Assembly: GCA_016210245.1 (NCBI GenBank)
Contig: JACQUR010000017.1
Span: forward strand, 1 to 28,839
Direction: 5' to 3'
Source of the DNA: Chloroflexota bacterium
GTDB lineage: Bacteria; Chloroflexota; UBA6077; JACQUR01
Length of the DNA stretch: 28,839 nt
Under the pieces are notes generated by a model that saw only the letters and a list, made by a program, of their open reading frames with translations, was not told where the DNA came from and searched no databases. A program made the translations under genes and the position numbers. Positions 16,901 to 22,931 of the stretch are shown in pieces (the stretch's first letter is position 1; each line of letters starts with the position of its first letter).

Positions 16901-17088
16901 CGGCCGTGGCGTTCACAGCGGCTGCCCCCACCGCACCAAAAGTGGTGGCCACGGTGGGCGCAACCGGGTTCTTCGCATCCGTGTCTGCCATCACCACGAA
17001 CGGATTCAACATTGACTGCCAGGATGCTGCGGGTGCGGCTGCGCCTGGGGCTACGAGCTTCCACTGGATCGCCGTCGCCATCCAGTAG
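10993..17088 (+). CDS. giant repetitive surface lipoprotein (FecR-like, collagen-like and tail-fibre-like regions)
   Basis: A 2031-residue protein. A lipoprotein signal ends at LLAAAAC (C25; lipobox acceptable but not ideal). A Pro/Thr/Ala spacer leads to a FecR-like domain (about 65-235). A short collagen-like run of six G-x-y triplets (336-354) follows. Residues about 360-1200 are beta-repeats: GGxLTV-type stretches, a tail-fibre-like TLANKTLDN motif near 585, repeated TINIGTGGT and TTLNLGAGG units, and a tail-fibre-like YDLGSGATTWRSIY segment near 1070. Seventeen 39-residue repeats occupy 1219-1930. The last 100 residues resemble the C-terminal head of phage tail fibres, with Cys in TGTCGAA and NIDCQDA, TTNGFN, and WIAVAIQ at the end. 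The likely role is a long lipid-anchored fibre or adhesin. FecR domains usually belong to anti-sigma or assembly proteins, so its place here is unusual. No TM helix follows the signal. Confidence 0.85.
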   Translation: MVVSRLVFGPTVVAASIVLLAAAACAPAPQAASTEQAPVSVSATAPPASPGPPVAPVVPTAITASGGPFVATANVFQGEAQWKPNIQAAWQPLTSGMGLPVGASVRTGAQGRATLAFVEGSLLILDPGSEIGIEVFDVDQSRVAARQARIRVVQAKLMFDVRDYPSPASYFQLITGDEIAVIRGKSGNLTKQTPTAGQPGGFAFSMVQGAAYVGCLSSPQRVNSFTVRDGQQISPSTSDCQAVSSMSNATDARKLLEVLGLVLAGPPDAVKAVSAGDIVRAWDLTKQARGTTPLDPKMTGSSSVESVVSDLTKGGPIQVTEKEGTSAVVVPTPQPGPTGVPGPPGPTGVPGPAGSFTGEGSLNSLSVAGSTRLDGALRTAGLMTAAGGLVLPAGQALTLGNSTLSVVDGATTLNGGLTVNGATGLGSDLRVAGDSSLAKLTTSGASSLNSVAVTKDATVGGGLTVAGTTALGALTASGASALTSLDVSKNAAVGGTLDVSKNATVAGTLDVSKSASIGVLEVGQDASVGGKLQVKQDASVVGGLEVQGDVGVLGKLAIPSGTISYKDRSGEVTGTVVLDTAKQTLANKTLDNSTTINEAVISGGTITGVTIKQAIIDDSQVGRIVEGPGVYTTLAASGATTLNSTLTVKDGTALGGDFSIGTIGPPSTNRFTVAAASGNTAMVGNLAVGGNTTLDGTLVVGDNVNLQGAVLNLGAGGTLARTINMGTGTAVDTINIGTGGTAADVITMGDSLATTSVNGATLNLGTSNTARTINMGSGTGVDTINIGTGGTGADAISVGNGVAGTSLTLTGGNKWSVAGATGDVVTAGDAAVNGGDLTTTAATFNLVNGNATTVNMAGAATTLNLGAGGALARTINIGTGTGVDTINIGTGGTAADTIGIGDSLATTSVNGATLNLGTTNTAHTINVGTGTGIDTINIGTGGTAADVITVGDSLATTTLRGSAASSVDFGNFDVAASGNVTVTPGQGLDTNAAGALNLGNTTATTINVGGGAATTLNVGAGGPLARTINIGTGTGVDTISIGNTVAGTSVTLGGNLAINGSIVPGVANTYDLGSGATTWRSIYAGTSVTTPLVTSAAGAGLAVTGATGLSLAATAGNTILDSAAAASKISIGSSNVARTLDIGNVGSAQAINVGANVGAGNAIAIGNANAGTSLSLTGGPTWSINGANGNITTSGNFSQTGAGTFATGTGAVSLNGDVTLAAGKNLSAAAGAGAFDFSTATGTFKTSTGANTLSGDTTVAAGKNLTAAAGAGAFDFSTSTGTFGTSTGAVTLGGSTTLAAGKNLSAAAGAGNVDFSASTGTFSTSTGAVTLGGSTTLAAGKSLTAAAGAGNFDFSASTGTFKTSTGAVTLGGDTTLAAGKNLSAAAGTGNFDFSPSTGTFSTSTGANTLGGDTTLAAGKNLSAAAGAGAFDFSAATGTFKTSTGANTLSGDTALAAGKNLSAAAGAGAFDFSTATGTFKTSTGANTLSGDATVAAGKTLTVTDGLASFGGGVSITSGSFGQAGAGTFGTGTGAVSLNGDVTVAAGKNLGAAAGAGNFDFSASTGTFGTSTGAVTLSGSTTLAAGKNLTAAAGAGTFDFSASTGTFSTSTGANTLSGSTTLAAGKNLTAAAGAGNFDFSASTGTFSTSTGANTLGGDATLATGKNLSAAAGAGAFDFSTATGTFKTSTGANTLSGDTTLAAGKNLSAAAGTGAFDFSTATGTFKTSTGANTLSGDTTLAAGKNLSAAAGAGAFDFSTATGTFKTSTGANTLSGDTTLAAGKNLSAAAGAGNIDFSASTGTFSTSTGAVTLGGSTILAAGKNLTAAAGAGNVDFSASTGTFSTSTGAVTLGGSTTLAAGKNLSAAAGAGNVDFSASTGTFSTSTGAVTLGGSTTLAAGKSLTAAAGAGNFDFSNSSGTFKTSTGLTTVGGDLQATAGTSTFNNLVVQGGGSLRVGGGTAMTWMEEGTGTCGAAVAFTAAAPTAPKVVATVGATGFFASVSAITTNGFNIDCQDAAGAAAPGATSFHWIAVAIQ
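13120..14130 (+). repeat. glycine/threonine-rich INIGTG-type coding repeats
   Basis: Within the fibre gene the motif LNLGAGG, ARTINxGTGTxxDTINIGTGGT, then GDSLATTSVNG recurs several times, in complete or partial form, at irregular spacing. Asn/Gly/Thr/Ile periodicity of this kind fits a beta-helix or beta-prism shaft. The DNA copies are similar but not identical. Confidence 0.75.
14863..15056 (+). repeat. 194-bp near-identical block (copy 1), duplicated at 16531-16724
   Basis: Read side by side, 14863-15056 and 16531-16724 differ at only two positions (a c/t and a c/g change), while adjacent 117-bp units differ at many synonymous sites. The offset is 1668 bp. This indicates a recent long-range copy or gene conversion inside the fibre gene. 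Confidence 0.8.
16531..16724 (+). repeat. 194-bp near-identical block (copy 2)
   Basis: Partner of 14863-15056. Identity ends sharply at DFS, after which copy 2 runs into the diverged final unit (NSSGTF). Confidence 0.8.
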
Positions 17089-17136
17089 TCGCACGGGATA
17101 GCCAGGGACGTAACCGAATCGTCATGGGTCTGGTGT

Positions 17137-17166
17137 GGAGGGGCGAGTCAACAGACTCGCCCCTCC
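17137..17166 (+). terminator. perfect hairpin after the fibre gene
   Basis: A 13-bp GC-rich stem, GGAGGGGCGAGTC (17137-17149) with GACTCGCCCCTCC (17154-17166), closes an AACA loop 48 nt after the fibre stop. The following AATCG is not a T-run, so termination may be partial, allowing some read-through into the next gene. Confidence 0.6.
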
Positions 17167-17291
17167 AATCGTCTCCAGCTTGTGCTGAGCCTGCTTGCGT
17201 TCTACGACGGGTGTTGGAGTATCATGGCGCGGCACCGCCTCGGCAGGCCTGCAGTCGGTCAACCCTGGTTCTCATGTGGGAGAGCACACCG

Positions 17292-18710
17292 GTGAAGGTC
17301 TGTTTCCGCCGCTCGGCGCTCATCCTGGCCCTGTGCGCCTGGCTGCTCGGGGCGGGGGCGGCCTTTGCTCAGGAGCGGGGGGGCATTGTTATCTCGAACG
17401 GCAGCCCCTCCCCCTTGCTCGTCGATGGCGTGGAGACGCAGAAGCTGCCAACCAGCGTTCCTGCGGAGAGTGAGGTGTGCGTGCCGGAGGAGCGCTTCTA
17501 CAAGAGCGAGGGGGAACGCTGGGTCTTCCAGAAGTGGAGCCACGGGCCCACCACCCGCTGCGTCACCCTCATCCGCGCCGGGGCGTACCAGCCCGTTTAC
17601 GACCACGAGGTGCTGGTCCTGGTGCGCTCCGCGGCCACCAGCTTCCAGCGGAGCGCGTGGGTGCCCTTCGGCCGCCCGCTGAGCCTGGAGGTGCCGGAGA
17701 CGGCGCGGGTTGGGGAAGGGGAGAAGAGCCGGTATCGCTTTCAGCAGTGGAGCGACGGGGAAACCCCGTTCCAGCCGAGGAACACCATCGCCCCGGTGAA
17801 GCCGACCAACCTGGAGGTGAAGTGGCTCAAGGAGCACCTGCTCACCATCGAGGGGCCGGAGTTCGTCCAGTTGGCAGGCTCGGGCTGGTACGCCGACGGC
17901 TCCAACTTCGTCCTGCAGGCTCCAGACACCGTCGCCGGCGAGGTCAAGGAAGAGCGCTGGAAGTTCGCCCGCTGGGAGGGCGTGGGTTTCCCGCCCCCGG
18001 TGATCGCCAATCCCCAGAACGCCCTGGCCGCCCTCAAGGTGGACGCCCCGTACACGGTTCGAGCGACCTACGACAGGCAGTACCTGGTCGACGCGCGCAG
18101 CCCGATGGGTACGCTGAAGCGGGAGTGGCTCAAAGAGGGGCAGGAGGTGGTGCTGGAGACGCCCCCGCTGATCGAGATCGTGCCCGAGCGGGAGCGATAC
18201 GCGTTCAAGCGCTGGGAGGGCATGGATGGACTGCTCTCGCCGAAGGTGAGCGGCGTGGTGGACCGGCCAGTGGTCGTGGCCGCCGTGTACGAGCGCCAGG
18301 TGATGCTGAAGGTGGACGGTCCATATGGCGCGTCTGGCGGTGGCTGGCAGACGGACGGGACCATCGTGACCGTCGCGGTCCCCCAGTCGGTCCAGCAGAT
18401 GCTCGTGCTCAAGTCGTCCTTCGTCGGCTTCCCCGGCTACGCGGCCGGCCAGGCGACGGTCCAGGTCCTGGTGCGGGAGCCCCTGGCGCTGGCCGCGGTG
18501 TACCGCACCGAGGTGGACCTGGCGGTGCTGGGTCTGCTGCTCCTCTTGCCGCTGGTGGTGGTCCTCCTGTACTTTTCCGACCGCTGGAGCCCGCTCCTGC
18601 CGCGGGCCTGGCGTTCCGCTCGCTGGCCCTCCGTGCGGCGGGGCGCTCGGGCGCGCAGGCCGGTCGAGGCCGCAGATGACACCGCACGCGGGGGTCTGGC
18701 GGGGCTCTGA
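17292..18710 (+). CDS. secreted, membrane-anchored protein with InlB B-repeat-like domains
   Basis: From the GTG at 17292 this is a 472-residue protein with a good signal peptide (MKVCFRRSAL to AGAAFA, cleavage after 26). The body has repeated beta modules each marked by an aromatic motif: WVFQKWSHG near 77, YRFQQWSDG near 148, WKFARWEGV near 223 and YAFKRWEGM near 303, at spacings of 71-80 residues, as in divergent InlB/Listeria-type B repeats of extracellular proteins. A C-terminal TM helix (about 410-429) with a basic tail (RSARWPSVRRGARARR) leaves the repeats outside. The frame extends upstream, but GGGAG at 17278-17282 and the signal peptide favour 17292; ATG at 17274 is the alternative. 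A weak TTGCGT/TATCAT pair (17195/17220, 19-nt spacer) might be a promoter. Likely a surface or adhesion accessory of the fibre. Confidence 0.85.
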   Translation: MKVCFRRSALILALCAWLLGAGAAFAQERGGIVISNGSPSPLLVDGVETQKLPTSVPAESEVCVPEERFYKSEGERWVFQKWSHGPTTRCVTLIRAGAYQPVYDHEVLVLVRSAATSFQRSAWVPFGRPLSLEVPETARVGEGEKSRYRFQQWSDGETPFQPRNTIAPVKPTNLEVKWLKEHLLTIEGPEFVQLAGSGWYADGSNFVLQAPDTVAGEVKEERWKFARWEGVGFPPPVIANPQNALAALKVDAPYTVRATYDRQYLVDARSPMGTLKREWLKEGQEVVLETPPLIEIVPERERYAFKRWEGMDGLLSPKVSGVVDRPVVVAAVYERQVMLKVDGPYGASGGGWQTDGTIVTVAVPQSVQQMLVLKSSFVGFPGYAAGQATVQVLVREPLALAAVYRTEVDLAVLGLLLLLPLVVVLLYFSDRWSPLLPRAWRSARWPSVRRGARARRPVEAADDTARGGLAGL

Positions 18711-18738
18711 GTCAAGCTGGAAGGGTGGAAAGGGAGTC

Positions 18739-19464
18739 ATGAAGCAACTGCTGCTGTTCGCCTCGCTGCTCGCGCTCGCGCTCGCCGGCTGCACCTCGCC
18801 CGCGGTTCAGAGCCTGGTGCTGGACGACGCAGAAGATGCGTACGTCGTGGCCGACGTGGCCACCACCGACGATCCGCAGGGCCTGAGGGACAAGAACTTC
18901 GGCAACCTGGACTTCATCAAGATCTGGTACGCCTCCCAGGTGCAGCAGCAGGAGCAGATGGTCTCGATCGGCCTGTTCAAGTTCGACCTGGCGCCGCTGA
19001 AGGACGTGGAGGTGAAGACCGCGCACCTGCAGCTCTACGCCCTGCGCGCCGACCTGGCGCAGCCGGCCAGGCTGGTCGACGTCAGTCTGGCGGAGGGGGC
19101 GTGGTCCGAGGCTGAGGTGACCTTCAACACCGTGCCGCAGGTCGGGACACCCTCGCTCGCCAGCGCCGCGGTCTACGGGGCGGGTGTGTGGTACTCCTGG
19201 GACGTCACGCCCAGCGTGGTGCGCAAGGTCCGGGACGGACTGGTGTCCTACGCCGCGGGGCTGCGCACCGTAGAGAACAAGCGGGAGGAGCAGGCGGTGT
19301 TCGCCTCGCGCAAGGCCGGCCGCAACGCCCCCCGCCTGGTCGTGACCTACGCCCCAAGTGTGTCGCCCGTGCCGCCCTACGCCTGGCCAGCCGGCATCGC
19401 CGGAGCCGCCGTGCTCGCCTTCGTCGTGGGCCTGGGGCTGGGCCGCCTGAGAAGGGAAGACTGA
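18739..19464 (+). CDS. DNRLRE-domain (CBM96-like) lipoprotein with C-terminal TM segment
   Basis: A 241-residue protein. The lipobox LAGC (C18) follows MKQLLLFASLL. The body (about 25-205) is a jelly-roll-like DNRLRE domain: DAYVVADVATTDD near the start, FKFDLAPLKDVEVKTAHLQL (alternating beta pattern), the hallmark WSEAEVTFNTVPQVG, then VVRKVRDG and APRLVVTY at the end. A second hydrophobic segment (about 216-235) with a basic tail is an unusual addition to a lipoprotein. Such domains occur in secreted, carbohydrate- or surface-associated proteins; the ligand here is unknown. The frame is open upstream to 18676, overlapping the previous gene, but the signal sequence points to 18739, leaving a 28-nt gap to that gene. 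It is the last gene of the block, ending at a hairpin. Confidence 0.87.
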   Translation: MKQLLLFASLLALALAGCTSPAVQSLVLDDAEDAYVVADVATTDDPQGLRDKNFGNLDFIKIWYASQVQQQEQMVSIGLFKFDLAPLKDVEVKTAHLQLYALRADLAQPARLVDVSLAEGAWSEAEVTFNTVPQVGTPSLASAAVYGAGVWYSWDVTPSVVRKVRDGLVSYAAGLRTVENKREEQAVFASRKAGRNAPRLVVTYAPSVSPVPPYAWPAGIAGAAVLAFVVGLGLGRLRRED

Positions 19465-19471
19465 GGCTTCT

Positions 19472-19507
19472 GGAACGGATTGCTGTCAACTGACAGCAAT
19501 CCGTTCC
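19472..19507. terminator. bidirectional hairpin between converging operons
   Basis: A perfect 17-bp inverted repeat, GGAACGGATTGCTGTCA with its complement at 19491-19507 around 2 nt, lies 7 nt after the DNRLRE stop and 7 nt after the RND stop on the other strand. Position and symmetry indicate a shared terminator. No long T-run flanks it. Confidence 0.8.
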
Positions 19508-19514
19508 ACGCCTC

Positions 19515-22500
19515 CTACTCCGAGCCGCCCGCCGCGGGGGAGGGGAGAGGCGCCTGCAGCGGTCCCTCCAACGGCGCTGGCGGCTGGCCCGGCGCGAGCG
19601 CCTGTCCGGACGACGGCTGGTGCGTCACCTCCGTCCGTCTGCCCAGCCGCGCGACCAGCGCCGCCACCAGATGCTGGAAGTCGTCCAGGATGGTGTAGAC
19701 CGCGGGTACCAGGACCAGGGTGAGCAGGGTGCTGGTGATCAGCCCGCCGATCACGGTGATCGCCATGGGGCCGCGCCACTCACTTCCCTCGCCCAGCTTC
19801 AGCGCCAGCGGCAGCATGGCCAGCACCAGGGCGCAGGTGGTCATCAGGATCGGGCGCAGCCGCGTCGGCCCGGCTTCCAGCAGGGCCGCGTCGCGGGCCA
19901 GGCCGCGCGCGCGCAGCGTGTTGGTGTAGTCGACCAGCAGGATGGCGTTCTTGCCCACCAGGCCGGTGAGCAGGATCAGGCCGATCATGCTCATCATGCT
20001 CAGGGTGTTGCCGGTCAGGGCGAGCAGGCCGAACGCCCCGACCACCGCCAGCGGCAGGCTGAGCATGACGATCAGGGGGTAGAGCAGGCTTTCGAACAGC
20101 GCTACCATGAGCATGTACATCAGCAGCACGCTCAGGCCGAGCGCCTGGAAGATCTGCTCGAAGGTCTCGTTCTGGGCCTGGGCCACGCCGCCCTGGCTGA
20201 CCGTGTAGCCGGCCGGCACCTGGACCTGGTCGACCCCGGCCTGGATCTCCTTGCTCACGTCGCCCACCGCGCGGCCACTCACCTCGCCGGTGACGTAGAC
20301 GGAGCGCTGCCGATCGCGGCGGTCGATCTGGGTCGGCCCGCTCACGCTGGCCACCCGGGCCACCTGCCCCAACCGCACGGTGACACCCTTCGGCGTCACG
20401 ATCGGGATCTCCGGGATCTGCTCGGCGCGGGCGCGCTCGTCCGGGCTGAGGACCACGGTCACGTCCCACCCCCGGGTGCCCTCCGGGCGGAAGGTGCCCA
20501 CCGTGCTGCCGGCCAGCCCCGTGCGCAGGACGCTCGCCACCTGGCCCGGCGTCAGCCCCAGGTCGGCCGCGCGCTCGTGGTCGACGCTCACCACCAGCTC
20601 CGGCTGGCCCGTGACTCCCCCGTCGCTCACGTCCCGGGTGCCGGGCACCTTGCGCACCGCGCCGGCAACCTGGCTCGCCAGGGAGGCCAGCACCTTCTGA
20701 TCCTCGCCCTGGATGCGCACCGCGATGGTCGAGCCGCCCGGGCCCACGAAGGACGGGATGCTGGACTTGATGACGGCGCCGGGGAGGTCGCGCCCGAAGG
20801 TACGTGCTTCCTCCACCAGTTGCTGCGGCGTGCGCCTCCGCTCGTGCTTCTTCTTCAGCTCCACCAGCAGGCGGGCGAAGCGGGTCTGGCTGCCACCGCC
20901 GGCGTTCCCGCCCACGCCCACCGAGGTGAACACCTTGTCCACCTCCGGCCAGGCCAGGATGCGCTCCTCCACCGTGCGCGTGGCGGTATCGGTCACCTCC
21001 AGGGGGGTGCCGGCCGGCATTTCGATGGAGACCACCAGCTCGCCGCTGTCGGCGTTGGGCATGAACTCGGTCGAGAGGATGCCGGTGGTGACCAGCGCGA
21101 TGCCCGCGCCGAAGGAGGCTGCGCCCAGGCCAACCACGATCCATCGGAAGCGCAGCGCCGCCTTCAGCAGCCGCCCGTAGTCCCGCGCCAGCCGACGGTA
21201 GCCGGCGTTCCAGGCGCGCGCGAACAGCACGCCCGGGTTCCACGATCGCCCCGCCGCCTCCAGCTCGCCGCTCTGGCCCTTGCGGTACCAGCGGCTGGCC
21301 AGCAGCGGGGTCAGGGTGAACGAGACGAACAGCGAGAACAGGGTGGCGGTGGCGATCACCAGGCCGAACTGGCGGAAGTACTGGCCCACGATGCCGGTCA
21401 TGAACGCGATCGGAGTGAACACCACGATGTCCACCAGGGTGATGGCGATGGCGGCGAAGCCGATCTCCGAGCGGCCGCTCAGGGCTGCCTGCTTCGGCTC
21501 CTTCCCGGCCTGCAGGTGGCGGAAGATGTTCTCCAGCACCACGATCGAGTCGTCGACCAGGATGCCGACGGTGAGGGTCAGCGCCATCAGACTCATCATG
21601 TTGAGGCTGAACCCCAGGAAGTACATCACTCCCAGGGTGGCGATGATGCTGGTGGGGATGGCCAGCAGCACGATCACCGTGCTGCGCAGGGTGTGCAGGA
21701 AGACCAGCAGCACCAGGCCGGTCAGGAGGACCGCCTGGGTCAGCTCGGTCTGCACGTCATTCAAGCTCTGGCGGATGAAGACCGAGGCGTCGGTGAGGAT
21801 GCCGATCTGCACGTCCGACGGCAGCTCCTGCTCGAGCTGCTTCAGCACCTTCCTGGCCGCGTCGACCGTCTGGATAGTGTTGGCGCTGGCCTGCTTGACG
21901 ATGGTGATCCCCAGGGCCGGCTGGCCGTTGGAGCGCTGGACGCGGCCGACCTTCTTGTAGGTATCGACTACGGTCGCTACGTCGCGCAGGTAGACGGGGC
22001 CGCTGGGGGTGCTGGCGACCAGCACCTCGTTCAGCTCGGCTGGCGTCTGGGCCTGGTTGCTCAGGCGCACCGTCCAGTCCTTGCCCCGCTGGGTGATGTT
22101 GCCGGCCGGCACGTTGAGGTTGTCGGCGGCCAGGGCCTGGTTGAGCTGCAGGATGCTCAGCCCGCGGGCCTGCAGCTTGCGCTGGTCCACCTGCACCTGG
22201 ATCTCCCGTTCCAGGCCGCCAATCAGGGAGACCTGGCCCACCCCGCTGGTCGCCTCCAGCCGCTTCTGGATCTTGTCCTCGGCCAGGCGCTGGAGCTGGC
22301 CCAGGTCGCGGTTGCCGCTGACGGCCAGGCTCAGGATTGGCTGGGCGTTGGGATCGAACTTGCCGATCGTGGGCGGCCGGATGTCGGCGGGCAACTGGTT
22401 GCGAATGGCGTTGACCCGCCGCTCCACGTCGATGGCGGAATCCTTGCCCGCCTTCTCGGTGAAGACGAGCGTGACGCTGGAGACGCCCTCGAAGGACGAC

Positions 22501-22745
22501 GACACCACGTAGTCGAGGTCGTTCATCCCGGCGAGCGCGTCCTCGACCTTGCGGGTGACCAGGGTGTCGATCGCCTCCGGCCCGGCCCCAGGGTAGACCG
22601 TGGTCACGCTGACCACGGGGAAGTCCAGGGCCGGCCACAGGTCGACCGGCATGCGGCTCCACGAAACCAGCCCGATGACCAGCAGGCCGCTGATCACCAT
22701 GAGGATGAACAGGGGACGCTTGATGGAGATGCTTGTCAGCCACAT
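19515..22745 (-). CDS. RND efflux transporter, HAE1/AcrB type
   Basis: A 1076-residue inner-membrane pump of full family length. It starts MWLTSISIKRPL, has TM1 (12-30), a first large outer loop (about 40-335), TM2-6, a second loop and TM8-12. The TM4 proton-relay aspartates are present (VDDS, D398/D399) and K932 in TM10 (GKNAILLVDYTN) matches the conserved lysine, so it should be an active proton-driven exporter. The last 40 residues are a Pro/Gln-rich tail absent from typical AcrB. Substrates cannot be told; drugs or lipids are the family norm. It is the third gene after the TetR regulator and the adaptor, separated from the adaptor by 186 nt of repeats. A GGGAG-type ribosome site precedes the ATG. 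Confidence 0.95.
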   Translation of the reverse strand: MWLTSISIKRPLFILMVISGLLVIGLVSWSRMPVDLWPALDFPVVSVTTVYPGAGPEAIDTLVTRKVEDALAGMNDLDYVVSSSFEGVSSVTLVFTEKAGKDSAIDVERRVNAIRNQLPADIRPPTIGKFDPNAQPILSLAVSGNRDLGQLQRLAEDKIQKRLEATSGVGQVSLIGGLEREIQVQVDQRKLQARGLSILQLNQALAADNLNVPAGNITQRGKDWTVRLSNQAQTPAELNEVLVASTPSGPVYLRDVATVVDTYKKVGRVQRSNGQPALGITIVKQASANTIQTVDAARKVLKQLEQELPSDVQIGILTDASVFIRQSLNDVQTELTQAVLLTGLVLLVFLHTLRSTVIVLLAIPTSIIATLGVMYFLGFSLNMMSLMALTLTVGILVDDSIVVLENIFRHLQAGKEPKQAALSGRSEIGFAAIAITLVDIVVFTPIAFMTGIVGQYFRQFGLVIATATLFSLFVSFTLTPLLASRWYRKGQSGELEAAGRSWNPGVLFARAWNAGYRRLARDYGRLLKAALRFRWIVVGLGAASFGAGIALVTTGILSTEFMPNADSGELVVSIEMPAGTPLEVTDTATRTVEERILAWPEVDKVFTSVGVGGNAGGGSQTRFARLLVELKKKHERRRTPQQLVEEARTFGRDLPGAVIKSSIPSFVGPGGSTIAVRIQGEDQKVLASLASQVAGAVRKVPGTRDVSDGGVTGQPELVVSVDHERAADLGLTPGQVASVLRTGLAGSTVGTFRPEGTRGWDVTVVLSPDERARAEQIPEIPIVTPKGVTVRLGQVARVASVSGPTQIDRRDRQRSVYVTGEVSGRAVGDVSKEIQAGVDQVQVPAGYTVSQGGVAQAQNETFEQIFQALGLSVLLMYMLMVALFESLLYPLIVMLSLPLAVVGAFGLLALTGNTLSMMSMIGLILLTGLVGKNAILLVDYTNTLRARGLARDAALLEAGPTRLRPILMTTCALVLAMLPLALKLGEGSEWRGPMAITVIGGLITSTLLTLVLVPAVYTILDDFQHLVAALVARLGRRTEVTHQPSSGQALAPGQPPAPLEGPLQAPLPSPAAGGSE

Positions 22746-22811
22746 GGCATGCTCCCAGTGCTGAGTGCTGAGTCCTACGAGTCCTGTGTCCTGAGTGCTG
22801 AGTGCTGAGTG
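22746..22811. repeat. heptamer tandem repeats (CTGAGTG family) between adaptor and pump genes
   Basis: CTGAGTG at 22761, a variant CTGAGTC at 22768, then three more exact units at 22791-22811. All have a 7-bp period. Single or double copies recur at 26134, 27494 and 27562, so this is a dispersed intergenic family like the heptamer STRR elements known from cyanobacteria. Confidence 0.75.
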
Positions 22812-22812
22812 A

Positions 22813-22921
22813 GGCTCCGAACCTCTACTCAGGACTCAGGACTTTCCACACGGTCCAGAGCAAGAGCAAGCTGGGCTACGGCCTGGCTCCGAACCTCTAC
22901 TCAGGACTCAGGACTTTCCAC
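22813..22921. repeat. 37-bp direct repeat, two copies 72 bp apart
   Basis: 22813-22849 and 22885-22921 are identical (GGCTCCGAACC to TTTCCAC). Each contains a tandem CAGGACT heptamer pair. Copy 2 ends 10 nt beyond the adaptor stop. The DNA between contains GAGCAAGAGCAAGC and no gene. Confidence 0.85.
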
Positions 22922-22931
22922 TCAGCACTCG

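Noticed and set aside
14436..17081. 881-codon open frame on the - strand opposite the fibre repeats
   Set aside because: It mirrors the 117-bp repeats of the + strand gene, has no ribosome site or known motif, and its Val/Pro/Ala pattern follows from high-GC antisense codons.
17124..17291. Longer start for the InlB-like protein
   Set aside because: It would begin inside the terminator hairpin upstream and place the signal peptide 56 residues in.
19620..22808. 1062-codon open frame on the + strand opposite the RND pump
   Set aside because: The pump on the - strand has full family length and all motifs; the + frame is His/Gln/Asp/Arg-rich without domain features.
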